This document shows, in pieces, positions 47,384 through 58,234 of a stretch of 64,000 nucleotides of DNA; within the stretch, counting starts at the first letter, position 1, and each line of letters starts with the position of its first letter. The notes below the pieces were generated by a model. It ran no database searches and was not told where the DNA came from. It was given only the letters and a program-made list of their open reading frames with translations. Made by a program: the position numbers and the translations under genes. The stretch covers positions 562,501-626,500 of the forward strand of contig CAHIKZ030001778.1 in assembly GCA_903632075.3 (NCBI GenBank), read 5' to 3'. Origin of the DNA: Acanthosepion pharaonis. Its lineage: Eukaryota; Mollusca; Cephalopoda; Sepiida; Sepiidae.

Positions 47384-48164
47384 TCTCTATCTATAAAAGG
47401 CAGGATGTGTGTGTGTGTGTAACGAATGCACGGCCGCAATTTTAGACGGATTTGCCCCAAAATTTACATGCACGTGCTCCAAGTTACCGGGAAGGCCAAG
47501 ACCGACTTTGAATTTCCCAACTCCCATCGATAGTGGAAATAATCAATTTTTTTCATGCTTCTACGGCAGTTTTCATGTAGTTTGCGGCCATTTTCTACTG
47601 GGCAGATTGAGAGTATATAGCTGGCTGCCACGAATAGGCAACAAGATTCTATTGGCCAGCGTGAGAGCCAACAGCTGACTGGCACGAATGTTAACTAGCA
47701 TGCTAGCATGCAAAAACAAAAATAAATCGATAGCTGCATTCGTCACAAGTGGGAAATATTTAAATCTGCATGTCACTTTACTCCAATTGGCTCATTCGCT
47801 TGCTTAAACTCAACGTTGATTCTGATTCCGCAGAACTGTGTTGGGTGTAAAAAAGTATTTGTTGTTAACATTCTTTTTTCATTCGGTTTTTCCGGTTACG
47901 ATCCTTTTTTAAAGCTGATCGTTTTGTGTTCATTTTGTTTAGTTCTTTTTTTCGTAACAGATTTAATGTTTAGTATAGAGCTTAGAAAAAAAATCGCAGT
48001 GTGAGATAGGCAAGAAGTAAGGCATGTAGCAACATCAGCACGGCAAAGGGCACTCCTTTAAAGGCAAGGAAGGGCAAAAATATTTTAAGTCAAGTCATAG
48101 AGATTGCTGTATGAGTCGTGTGATTTTTGAATCAAGCACGGGCAATGCCAGGCCACGCTGCTAG
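47384..48164 (+). mobile_element. Non-autonomous Helitron
   Basis: Starts TCTCTATCTATAAAAGGCAG after A47383 and ends GCCACGCTGCTAG before T48165, so it sits between host A and T as Helitrons do, with 5' TC and 3' CTAG. A short hairpin (GGCAATGCC, 48141-48149) lies about 11 bp before the end, as expected for the rolling-circle terminator. At 781 bp it has no Rep/helicase frame. Confidence 0.75.
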
Positions 48165-48220
48165 TCAATAATAAATCCTGATAGGACTTCTTGTTCTCTT
48201 AAGATCGCCTCGCTGTATAG

Positions 48221-48735
48221 CTGGGGTGGCAAACTTGCTTAATGTAAGAACCACACACGACAATGTTCAGATGTTTGAGATCAGAAAACATGAACAAAAT
48301 TTACACATACGTTTTTGTGATATACACATGAGACCTCTCTCCCTCCCTCCCTCCCTCCCTCCCTTCTTGGTGCACTGAAATCTTTAATCTCCTTACTCAT
48401 GACCTTAGTCTTCTTTAACCCTTGCTGACCGCAAATTTCTTTAACCTCTCTGTCTCCCATCATTCCTTCCCTCAGTACTAAAAACAATGCGTCACTCAGA
48501 TCTAGCATTAAAATTAGGATTTAAATTCTTAAATTTTTTTTACTAAACATGAACATTAAACTTACATTTTATTCTAATGGGGACTCAATTCATACCCAGT
48601 AAATAATTATGAAGCTTGAAAATGTTCTTATTTAACTTTGACTGTGATGAAAAAAGAAGCTCAGTCAACACATTTCCACGAGCCGCATATTAAAGAGCCG
48701 CATGTGGATCGCGAGCCGCGGTTTGGCCAACCCTG
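48221..48735. mobile_element. hAT-like non-autonomous element
   Basis: The left end CTGGGGTGGCAAACT and right end GGTTTGGCCAACCCTG are imperfect inverted repeats. The subterminal GAGCCGCATGTGGATCGCG and GAGCCGCGG words are characteristic of a widely spread hAT group. Imperfect 8-bp flanks (CTGTATAG and GTGTATAA) match at six positions, as target duplications would. There is no transposase. A (CCTC)n run lies inside at 48331-48365. Confidence 0.65.
48331..48365. repeat. (CCTC)n microsatellite
   Basis: Tetranucleotide CCTC/CTCC run. Confidence 0.95.
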
Positions 48736-48934
48736 GTGTATAACTTAATTAAATCCGACAAGAAGACACATCCTTGCCTTATTTCCCTTGCTATTTTTGT
48801 GCATTTACTGAATTCATTTTCTATCAGAATGCGGACAATTTGTTCCCAGTAAATGCTCCGGATTATTCAAAAAATCTAAAATAAATATAACTCCGTGTCT
48901 ACTTCACAGTATCTAAAATATTCGCAACAGTATG

Positions 48935-49165
48935 AATGTGAAGATCCGAGTTCGAATTCCAGTCGAATCCATTACATTAACTTCCGTACTAATACCCTTG
49001 GGAAAGGTATGAATCCTTTTCTCCACCCCCCCCCCAGCTATGAGTAAATAGCAGGACAGACCGGGTTCTATAGCCTTGGATCGCAACTGATCTAGCGCAG
49101 AAAGAAATGGCAACCTACTGCGGGAAAAATCTGCCTTGTCAGTCATGTATCGAAAGATACATGAT
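48935..49165 (+). repeat. SINE-1 copy
   Basis: The B box in GAGTTCGAATTCCAGTCG (48949) precedes CCATTACATTAACTTCCG, CCCTTGGGAAAGGTATGAAT and AGCTATGAGTAAATAGCAGG. The A box upstream is not clear. No coding frame. Confidence 0.8.
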
Positions 49166-49464
49166 CACCTAAGCTTGTATCACGCATGGCCCATAACTGA
49201 CTGACTGATGTCTGCTGCGGACGTGTCTAAAGTGTCAATTTATCTATACATGAATTAATATCCCACCTACCTCCATCTTCTGATCTTATTTTTCATTTTT
49301 CTATTTTAACTTTGATCCGTCTTTTGATTGGTTAATCAAGACATACACACAAATGTGTTTTTTAATTTTGGAATTTTGGTTTTTCCCCCTTTTTTAACTT
49401 TCAAATGAGCTACCGAATTTTTATCTGATTTCCCAAGTAAATCATTTTCAACATAAGTTATCTA
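49166..49464. other. Ribozyme 5' flank
   Basis: AT-rich sequence of unknown origin, perhaps belonging to the element that carries the hammerhead. Confidence 0.4.
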
Positions 49465-49526
49465 ACATCCCCTGATGAGGGACAATTTTAAAGTTCCGAA
49501 ACATAGAAATTTTTGTGTAGCGATGT
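49465..49526 (+). ncRNA. Type I hammerhead ribozyme, apparently complete
   Basis: A self-cleaving RNA of 62 nt. Stem I: 49465-49471 with 49520-49526 (six of seven pairs, one C-C mismatch). Core CTGATGA at 49472-49478, exact. Stem II: 49479-49483 with 49493-49497 (five pairs, one G-U, loop of nine). GAA at 49498-49500, then stem III: 49501-49506 with 49513-49518 (A-U, C-G, A-U, U-G, A-U, G-U; loop of six). Cleavage is predicted 3' of A49519, following U, a permitted NUH site. Opening at stem I makes it type I, the arrangement of Penelope-like and retrozyme hammerheads. The host element is not identified; sequence after the cleavage site is AT-rich. Confidence 0.8.
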
Positions 49527-50689
49527 AAGATATTATAATAAAAATATTATAATAAATATGACATTTCTAGTTCTACTGTCTTTAATGAAATCACACTGTT
49601 CTTGATCTGTTTATAGTCTAATTCTGCTACGTGTTCTATTCATCAAAATTCGAATGATAAGCTGAGAGATATTATATTTTTAATCGAGTCCACCCTAAGA
49701 AAGACAGTAAAACTGCTAAGACAGTACCATTCCGACGTAACATGAAATGAGTACGAAAAAAAATCTGTTTTGCAATTACAGATTCACCAGTCTAAAAACA
49801 AAACAAAAAATATCGTTTCAACAAGTGCATGGTGTGCACCATTCCAAGCCATAATGATAAATGATGGTATCTGAAAAACTGGTAAGACATTAGCTGGATG
49901 AAGACGCCATTACAATTTGCTTAAGTTCACTAGCATCATACTGCTTAAAATGTGGGAGGTAGTTCTGCCACACCCTGTGTAATTTTTCAGCGGTTACTTT
50001 GTTTACATAACCTAAATATCTACTTTATGTTTTAATAATAATAAAAAAGCGACTAAAAATTCTCCCCACCACAAAAAGGAAATATTTTAGTTTTACTGCA
50101 TTTTATATTTTATATGTTCTACATTGGTCTCAGTTTTGAATAAAATTTTGACTGATTTTTCCAGGTACTTATCTTGATAGAAATATAACTATTTTCAGAG
50201 ATTTCATAAAATTAAATAAATTGACTTAAGAAATATCTCAATAAATTTTTTACGAAAACATTTTTTTCATAAACAGATAAATATTGAAAGCCAATAATTA
50301 TTTGATTTTTGATAGATTTTTTAAAAATCTTGATTTGATTCGACAGTTGTCTGAACGCACACGTTCACACTTCAGAAGTTAAGACAGTGAAAAAACAAAA
50401 CAAAAAAAAAAAAAAAAAATTTGTTTCACCGCAAAGTAGATAATTCTGAATTAGCCTTAAATTACTGCGTTAATCGAATTTTTGCATAAAAGATTTTTAG
50501 TGCGTTAATCGAAAACACGTTTAGCAGTAGTAAGAGGTTTCCTGTTTAGAATCGTTTTATTTGCCAACTAGTCAGACTTATTTAATAAATATTCTTATAC
50601 ACAGATTATAAGTAAAAAGAAAATATTTTCTTAACAGAGATTTTGAAATAATTATTTGAAAAATAATTTAAATTCCGCTTTCCGTCCTT
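49527..50689. other. No gene recognised
   Basis: AT-rich; includes a poly-A run near 50402-50420. Possibly the continuation of the ribozyme-bearing element, though nothing coding remains. Confidence 0.45.
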
Positions 50690-51080
50690 CCTGGGTAAGA
50701 CGATAAAATACATCTGACAGCAAGAACTCGGATCAGGAGGTTTTGAGGAGCATGGAACCAAATCTTGATTGCTAGTGTTACCAGGTCCACCCTGACCCAG
50801 GGTGGTGGCACGTGTTGGGGTCCCAGCTAAGGGTGAATGGTTAACCCCTAAACTGGGGTCAAAACGTGTAAAAATAGGTTCTAATATCAGCAAACATTTC
50901 TGTAAAAATTATTACCAGCAATACTTTTTTTAGAAAAAATATTACCAGCAATACATTTTTGTAAAAAATATTACCAAAATACCTTTTGAAAAAAAAAATA
51001 TTACCAGCAATAAAAATCTTGTCGGCATTAAATGACCCATTGAGGTTGATATGCCGTAAACGAAACGAAACGAAACCAAA
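50690..51080 (+). repeat. SINE-X copy 3
   Basis: The best preserved member: GATCAGGAGGTTTTGAGG, CACCCTGACCCAGGGTGGTG, GTTAACCCCTAAACTGGGG, four spaced ATTACCAGCAATA-like units and a GATATGCCGTAAACGAAACG tail in an (ACGAA)n simple repeat. Same order as 13795-14165. No frame of note. Confidence 0.8.
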
Positions 51081-51218
51081 TCCACTTTCCGTGATGATAA
51101 GCATTACACTAAATACACATCACAATATACCTTTATTATCTTTAAATATGAAGAGTGCTGAAAATCTCAGTACATTAGATAACAAAATTGCTTTGGTGCT
51201 AGCGTTGCTAGGCAGTCA

Positions 51219-51242
51219 ATAATAATAATAATAATAATAATT
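51219..51242. repeat. (AAT)n microsatellite
   Basis: Eight units, just 5' of a SINE-1 copy. Confidence 0.95.
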
Positions 51243-51244
51243 GG

Positions 51245-51570
51245 CGAATCAAGTTAAAAATTTCGTTCATTTTCGCACTAATGCCCTTGGGAAAGGCAAG
51301 AATTCATCACTTCTCCACCAATCTATGAGTTAAATAGTAGGATAAACTGGAGTCTCAAGAACTGGGTGGCGACCAGTCTAGAAGTAGAACAAGTCCGAAA
51401 CCAAATATCGTGATAGAAGGCAACAGGTAAGAATTCTACTATCGTCCCCAATAAGTTGTTGGCAGTTTATAGGTAAGAAAAAAAAAGGAATCTGTGACGA
51501 GCCATGATTGCTTACCTTCTGAAGGAACATGTCATTTAAAAAAAAAGTATCGGGGAAAGTAGGAAGGAGA
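51245..51570 (+). repeat. SINE-1 copy with LINE-C-like tail
   Basis: CACTAATGCCCTTGGGAAAG and TATGAGTTAAATAGTAGGAT mark the SINE-1 body. It continues into GTGACGAGCCATGATTGCTT and CTGAAGGAACATGTCA, which resemble the end of LINE-C (56620-56667). A shared 3' end would let LINE-C reverse transcriptase mobilise the SINE. Promoter boxes are eroded. Confidence 0.65.
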
Positions 51571-51680
51571 CAGCATAAATATGGTTAACAACCACATCTG
51601 GGTGTCAGTTGCTTCAATGTTTGAGGTGGTATAGGCATGGCTGCAAAATATGAATAGGTACAGTGGTCCAGGACAGAAGT

Positions 51681-52248
51681 TTCACCCTTGTGCAAATTGA
51701 TTGAAACAAAACGAATAATTTATTATTTACTTTTTTTCGTATTTTTCCAATGAAACATGACCCAGTGCACATGTTAGTATTTTGTATGTCTATTCCACGA
51801 AGTATTTCCGTGCAAATTGATCACAGATTTTCGATAGGATTTAAAATCAGGAGAGTTTCCCGTCCAATCTATAGTACTTTGATTTGCTCACTGGTAAGGC
51901 TTGCCAGTGTGTTTGTGCAGCGTTACAATTTTCGTACGCTTCCTTGGAGTAATATCCATCGCAGACTATAGCCGTGGGACAACTAATCGACAGTCGAGAC
52001 AATATGTGTTTGGGCGTGATAAAAATCTGATGCAATACGGATGACGCAATATTTTTCAAAGCCAATTAAATTTCAATCATACTTCCCGAAAATAGATTCA
52101 TATTACTGCACACCACTGCAAATGACCTAATCTGAGGAAAAAAATAGAAATCGATTACACCCTGTCATTCCAATGGGTCTAAAACTGACCGTATGGCGAA
52201 AGAAAGGAAATTAAAATGGTTGTTTCAATTAATTTGCATAAGCGTGTA
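51681..52248 (-). mobile_element. Tc1-like element, internally deleted, copy 2
   Basis: Ends CACCCTTGTGCAAATTGATTG (left, from 51683) and CAATTAATTTGCATAAGCGTG (right) match copy 1. The minus strand reads MDITPRKRTKIVTLHKHTGK then PYQ (N-terminal helix-turn-helix), then jumps to DWTGNSPDF, the WxGNSPDLNP motif that precedes the third catalytic residue in Tc1 transposases, then a frameshift. The deletion therefore differs from copy 1: the last catalytic segment is kept but the C-terminal tail is decayed. Confidence 0.83.
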
Positions 52249-52419
52249 GATTTTAGTTCAGAGCCACGTTTTACTTTGAAATTCGAAGAATATCCAGGAA
52301 AAATAATGTGATTAAAAAATTAAAGTAAGAAAACAAAAGAGGAAAAATGCTTTTTAATACTAAAATTAACACAATACAGGGCTCTAGAGCCACACAAATT
52401 ACTGTTAAAATGGTGATAA
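52249..52419. other. Spacer
   Basis: No feature recognised. Confidence 0.4.
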
Positions 52420-53130
52420 TGAATAAAGTATGCGATAGGATAGAAAGCGAAAGTAGTAAAAAGTGAAGCTTATAAGTTTAAGTAGTAATGTTCAGAGAAG
52501 CAAGCGTGTTGAAGTTTGTTATGAAACGTGGCAGTACTTGGGAAAAATCAGTTTGAGAGAACGCTCTTATATTAATATCTAGAAGAGGAAGGAGATGATT
52601 CGATTCCGTAGAAATAGCATGGCTTATCCTAGTAGTAAAGGTCTGAACTGGTGGAATTAAAGAATAGAGCCCATCTGAAAATTTCCAATGTAAAAAGCGA
52701 TAGAGTAAAGACAGGCTTGTAACGTTGCGTATGAGGGGAAAGAGGTTGCAGAGTGGAAATTAAATTTTCCCCTACAAGCCTGCGAAAACGATTTTGAACT
52801 CAATCCTTCAATTTGAGGATTCAGCAGTACCCGAACAAATATATAGCATCTATGCTCCATTATTTTAGTCTAACCTGACTTTTGTACAGATAAAGCATTG
52901 GTAGAAGGAGTATGTAACTTCCTGTAACGATAAGCCGATGATCTTTTTCGCATCTTTAACAATGTATTGTATATAGGTGTTCCATCAGGAGTGAGCTTGA
53001 GGCCTGATACTCGTTCAGGGCGTGGAGACTTCTTTGGGTGTAGAAACATTCAGTGTGACTGGAGAAAATTCAGGGTCTCAACGGTGACAGTAGGTTTGAT
53101 TTGGAAGTATTAGAATTAGTCCCCCCCCAT
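52420..53130 (-). mobile_element. LINE-B fragment, RT end and tail
   Basis: On the minus strand the order of decayed words is that of LINE-B at 3645-4275: an RT-end region (53030-52850), then a 67-codon open piece (52860-52657, ending YSIAFYIGNFQMGSIL), then tail and 3' side to about 52420. Many frameshifts. Confidence 0.65.
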
Positions 53131-53435
53131 TGAGCTGTTAAGAGCGAGGTCCGAGGCGAGATCAGCTGTAAGGCTTGAATCATTTTTGAAGGCGAGTCCA
53201 TGAACAGTGGTATAAATATTGACTAATGTCCTAAGAAAGTTCTGAGGGAAATCTTTAATAAAAAAAAAAGTCGAAAGAATAGGGAGAGAGCCTTGCGGGG
53301 GTGCCTATATTGATCTCTTGACTTTCAAACAACTATCTAGTAGCATAGCATCGAACTTTATGTACCTACTTGAGATATGTGGGCAAAAAATCTCAAACAG
53401 TGAATGATAGAGATAAATTATAAAAAAAAGAAAAA
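53131..53435. other. No feature recognised
   Basis: Spacer between LINE-B and the foldback element. Confidence 0.4.
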
Positions 53436-53992
53436 TAAATTTGCAGATTAAGCCCCGGAAACCAATTGTAATGAACATTTCCATTCTGGTGTAAATTTGT
53501 ATGCTTATTTTGAAAATAACTAATAAACATTTGCGGAAGAAAAACGTTTAGGAGTTATTAACAATATAAGTTCGGCCTCATTCGCATCGCGGTTACAGTC
53601 CGGCCGCCATTACTGGCTTTGTTTATATAAGTCTGCCTCAAGCAGTAATGTGCTGAAGCTTCACTTGTCGTGATTACTGCACAATGCGCGAACTTTAAAA
53701 TAAATTTCGCTAATTGCGCAGTAATCACGACGAGTAAGAAGATAAGAAAATCATTAAAAAGGCCGTTAACTAAGTAAGCTTCCGTTCATTAATACTCGAG
53801 ATAAACGTATGTATACAAGATCAGTTATGGTAGCCGGGCTAGACGCAAATAAGGCCAAACTTATATTGTCAATAACTCCTAAAAGATTTTCTTTCGCAAA
53901 CTTTTATTGTTATTTTGGAATTAATCAGGCAATTTCACACCAGAATGGAAATTTTCATTACAATTGGTTTCCGGGGTTAATCTGCAAATTTA
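53436..53992. mobile_element. Foldback element with nested palindrome
   Basis: Arms of about 145 bp (53436-53583 and 53849-53992) are near-perfect inverted copies, both beginning TAAATTTGCAGATTA from outside in and containing CCGGAAACCAATTGTAATGA. Inside lies a second inverted repeat (53669-53692 with 53706-53729, CGTGATTACTGC). The run GAAAAA occurs on both flanks and might be a target duplication. No transposase. Confidence 0.85.
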
Positions 53993-54404
53993 CCGAAAAA
54001 GGAAGCGAAAATGTTACAGAAACGCGAGTACAGTCGTCTCTTGGTATCCACCTGGAAATATTTCCCGGGCATTTGCAGATGCCATAGTCTGCAGATATTC
54101 AAGTCACTTCTATACAAAGGCGTCGTGTTTGCATATAACCTATGCGCATCTTTTAATTAATCTACAGATTACTTATATTACCGAATAAAATGGAAATACA
54201 ATGTAAATAACCGTGATACTGTAGATATGAATAGAGATTTAGGCGGGAAATTGATATCTGAGTTAAATTCGAACAAGATTGTCAGAAATAAAATTTTATT
54301 GTTAAAATTGTTGTAACATTACTAAAAAGAAAGAATGTAATATATTCTGCTATAAAAATTGAATATACACCCGAGAACTGGAATTTTTTTATATCATTGT
54401 TTAT
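53993..54404. other. No feature recognised
   Basis: AT-rich spacer. A 74-codon plus frame here has no motif. Confidence 0.4.
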
Positions 54405-54560
54405 TTAATACAAGGCCTGAGAACCACTCAAGGCTACTGAATGAAATTGTTGTAAGGTCGTAAAAGGAGGAGGAAGAGGTACGTATTATGAGAAAATTTG
54501 GGAAAAGTGAAGTACAAGAAGTTGTTAAGAGCCATGATTGCCTACGTCCTGAAGTGTGAA
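54405..54560 (-). mobile_element. LINE-B 3' UTR fragment
   Basis: CAAGGCCTGAGAACCACTCA and CTACTGAATGAAATTG match the LINE-B 3' end seen at 2390-2440 in the opposite direction. It passes into AGAGCCATGATTGCC, the LINE-C-type tail word, so two fragments abut. Confidence 0.55.
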
Positions 54561-54870
54561 CCGTTATTTAGTTGTAAAAAAACGTAATTATTTGCATTAG
54601 AAAATGTTTAGGCGAAAGATATCTCTAATTTAAAAACTTGTAAGGATGTTATAAGTTTATCAGTTCTCTATAGCCCCCCAGTGTAAAGTTGTTAATGTTA
54701 TTTCAGAAACGGATTTTGCTTTTTTACGTCAAGCTGTCAGCACTTGTAGGGGAGTTATAATTCCGAGAAATTAATTATAAACCCCCTAACATTTTTATAT
54801 ATAAAATACATATAAAAATGAGAAACGGCAAGACGTGGAAATAAGGGAACGAGTATTATTATTATTATAA
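54561..54870. other. No feature recognised
   Basis: AT-rich spacer before the minisatellite. Confidence 0.4.
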
Positions 54871-55397
54871 TGTGTTGGAGACACGAGAGACACTAATACT
54901 GAGTAAAAGTTATGTGGTGTTGGAGACACGAAAGACGGTATTACTTAGTAAAATTTTATGGTGTTCGAGACAAAAGAGAGAGTAATACTGAGTAAAAGTT
55001 ATATTGTGTTGGAGACACGAGAGACGGTAATACTGAGTAAAAGTTATGTGGTGTTGGAGACACGAGAGACGGTAATACTGAGTAAAAGTTATATGGTGTT
55101 GGAGACACGAGAGACAGTAATACTGAGTAAAAGTTATATTGTGTTGGAGACACGAGAGACGGTAATACTGAGTAAAAGTTATATTGTGTTGGAGACACGA
55201 GAGACGGTAATACCGAGTAAAAGTTATGTGGTGTTGGAGACACGAGAGACGGTAATACTGAGTAAAAGTTATATGGTGTTGGAGACACGAAAGACGGTAT
55301 TATTTAGTAAAAGTTATATGGTGTTGGACACACGAGAGACGGTAATACTAAGTAAAAGTTATGTGGTGTTGGACACAAGAAAGACGGTACCACTATA
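54871..55397 (+). repeat. 45-bp minisatellite, about 11-12 units
   Basis: Head-to-tail units of 45 bp, each GTGTTGGAGACACGAGAGAC then GGTAATACTGAGTAAAAGTT plus five more bases. Because 45 is a multiple of three the array is open on both strands: the plus strand reads a 15-residue repeat VLETRETVILSKSY plus M, V or I; the minus strand reads SPTPYNFYSVLPSLV. First and last units are the most diverged. No evidence of translation. Confidence 0.95.
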
Positions 55398-55934
55398 AAA
55401 TTGTAAGCTGGGATTACATGTAGATCAAATATGGATTGGAATCCGACAGAAGGATAACATGAAGTATATGAAAAGTGTATATAGTATTTCTCGTATGTAT
55501 TGTTTATACATGTGTCTAATGTGTGTCCAGATAATTTAGTTTGAAAATAAGTGACTGGAGTTTTTTTAATTCGAATTTTTGTTGAATGTTACTATAGTGG
55601 CCTGAAATATGAAAAGAGTCGAAGTTTTCGTTGACCCACTTGTTGACTGCCTATCCCATAATGAGGATGTCACGTGCTTGTGTGTTTATAGGAGAAAAAT
55701 GAGTTTCATTTTCCATGGTTTATAAGGGAATTAATGATAATTATAATTGTTATAATTATTTTATTGTAATTAATTTTTATTCATGTATTTTTTTTGACAT
55801 GACAAATTATTGTATTTTAATAAAGTTATTGCTTATTGGATAACATATTTTTTATAGAATATTTTATTCTAAATACAGTAGAAAATAAACAGAGAAACAA
55901 CAACAAAAAAAACAATATTCTCATTTATTTACAG
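55398..55934. other. No gene recognised
   Basis: AT-rich spacer between the minisatellite and LINE-C. Confidence 0.45.
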
Positions 55935-56680
55935 AAACCTGTTCATAAGGTAGCGAAGGAGAGTGTGAAGAAGGGACTAAGCATAAACTACAAGAAAACA
56001 TAATGCATGGTCATCAGTAAAAAGATGAGCCCGAAATGTGATTTGCAGGTCGGGAACATTAGACTCAAGCAGATTCGGAAGTTTAAATATCTGGGAAGTG
56101 TTCTGACAGAGGACGGTAAATGCCATAACGAGATCCGTAGACGTATTAGGATAGCCAAGGACGCATTCCAAAATCTGGGCAGAGTCTTGTAGGACAGGAG
56201 GAATACTTTGGTAACGAAGAAAAGAATACTGAGCTGTTACGTGACATCTATCTTTCTTTACGGCAGCGAATGTTGGACGTTTTCCTCAAAAACGAAGAAG
56301 AGACTCCAGGCGACGGAGATGTGGTTCTACAGAAGGATGCTAAGGATATCATGGACCGAGCGCGTGAGCAATGATGAGAATTCAAACAAGGAGGCGGCTT
56401 ATACTTAACACCAGGAAAAGGCAGCTGAAGTTCCTGGAATGCATAATGAGGAAGGAGGTCCTGGAGAATCTGATACTCATGGGTCGAACAGAGGGAAAGA
56501 GAGACAAGGGAAAACAACGCGTGACATACATGGCGGGCTTAAGCAAGTGGATGACAGAAGGTAGTCTGGGGGAGGTGGCAGAGGGAAGGAAGTTGTTGAG
56601 AGCTGCAAGGGATAGAGGGAGGTGGGGAGCCAAGATTACCTACGCCCTGAAAGGACATGGCACATAGAAAGAAAAGAATT
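55935..56680 (+). pseudogene. LINE-C reverse transcriptase C-terminus
   Basis: The best LINE-C copy. One frame from 55935 carries KVAKESVKKGLSINYKKT, a stop, MVISKKMSPKC, IRKFKYLGSVLTEDGK, RRRIRIAKDAFQNLGRVL, a stop, KKRILSCYVTSIFLYGSECW and LQATEMWFYRRMLRISWTER. A frameshift near 56370 moves to RKRQLKFLECIMRKEVLENL, RTEGKRDKGKQRVTYMAGLS and the final ITYALKGHGT. This is the RT thumb and C-terminal region of endonuclease-reverse transcriptase LINEs common in invertebrates; the catalytic palm is missing upstream. A TTATTTACAG word directly precedes the coding remnant, which could be a chance acceptor. Confidence 0.88.
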
Positions 56681-57684
56681 CATTTGACACGGATTTCTTC
56701 CTCCTATTTTGAAAATTCTTCTGTGAGTCGACTGAATATTACACCCATGGTATAATTTTAGTTTTTCAGGCTCTATTTAATGTTCATACGTTTTAACCGA
56801 ACATAAATTTTATTTGTACATACGCATACACATTTCAATGGCAGTTTACACTGCTATACGCGCCCCAATGGCGTCATAAAATTAAGAAAAAATATGATGG
56901 GAATGTCAACTACATATCCAATTAATTGTACCAACAATGATGATTTGTTGAGTTACGGTCTCATGAGGTTTCTGGTTGAAACTTGGAGGCAACTTGTAAA
57001 ACAAACAAGTAGATTCAAAACATCTCAGGCTACTACTACTACTAATACCACTACTAATACTAATACTGTCAGACTGATTCTAGTGGCGTAAGTCTGACTA
57101 CATCAAGACTAGAATCTATAATTACGTCATTTTATCCAGAAAACATCACGCAATAAATCTTACTATTTGAAATCGGTCAGTGTCATAAGGTTTGGTTTTG
57201 AGTGACGATAACTTTCTATCATTCATCAGTAATAACTTCATGTAAAGGAATTTTTGAGGGTTTTTACACACAAGAACGCAACAACAAACTTCAAAATATC
57301 TGTATGATTTACACGGAAATAATTAATCCATAGATTAAAAAAATTATTCGCATTAAAACAAATAAATTCCCTTAAAATAACTTTACTGAGAGAGTTGTTT
57401 TTTTTTTATTGTGAAGTTGGAAAAATTGCTTGAGAACTGAATCAACCTTGTTGAACAGTTTGACGCCAGAAGGCCTTTCTCGCCGTTAATCACATGCCTT
57501 GCAGGCTCATTGAAATATTAAAAAAAATGACACAGGGTTCCAAAGACAGGGTTCCAAAGAATTGCAATGAATATATTGATAGATAAATATAAAAAACCGC
57601 AATAGATAGGTAGATAAATAGATAGATAGACACAAATAGAAAGGAACTAGCTAGCTAGATAAATAGATATAAACGGACCGAAAT
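56681..57684. other. No gene recognised
   Basis: AT-rich, with a short (TAC/AAT)n-like run near 57030-57065 and GATA-type repeats near 57602-57675. Nothing coding. Confidence 0.5.
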
Positions 57685-58145
57685 ATATATATATATATAT
57701 ATATATATGAAGAAAGAACAGTAAGATATATAATCCGGTGTTCTTACAGATATTTTTATTTTTACAAAATAGTGCTCAATGTAAATTTACAGAGCATTAA
57801 TATTATAAATTAATTGATTTAAAATATGTTTTTTTTGGCTACACAGTTCTAACCATGTTTCAAAAATGGAATCTAAAAGCTTCGAATTTAATTTTGTAAT
57901 TAAATTAAAGACATTAGTTCCATTTCATCCTCAAGCGAATTTTGGAGTAACTTATTTTTAAAATTACTGGGTTTTAAAGACTCTGCAAAAAATCATAATT
58001 CACGTTTCCAAGGATACAGAGAAATCCATTCATCTAGACAAGGGGTGTTGCGTGTTTATTATCGCTGTATTTTCTTGTATCAGTTATTAGTTACGTTTTG
58101 GTAGGGGTAGGGATGTATTTTTCAATGAATTTTGACATCCGTTAA
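57685..58145 (+). mobile_element. T-element, truncated copy
   Basis: Begins with a (TA)n run (57685-57708) and GAAGAAAGAACAGTAAGATA, then AGTGCTCAATGTAAATTTAC, as at 17577-17660. It then jumps to sequence equivalent to 18480-18700 (ATTTAATTTTGTAATTAAAT, AACTTATTTTTAAAATTACTG). About 800 bp present in the 17536 copy is absent here. Confidence 0.65.
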
Positions 58146-58234
58146 ATGCATGTCGTCTGGATTTTTAAAAAAAATTTATTGTCAACGGCAAAAATTCTTA
58201 CGGCATTTTTTTCTATTTGTATACTTAAAGATAT

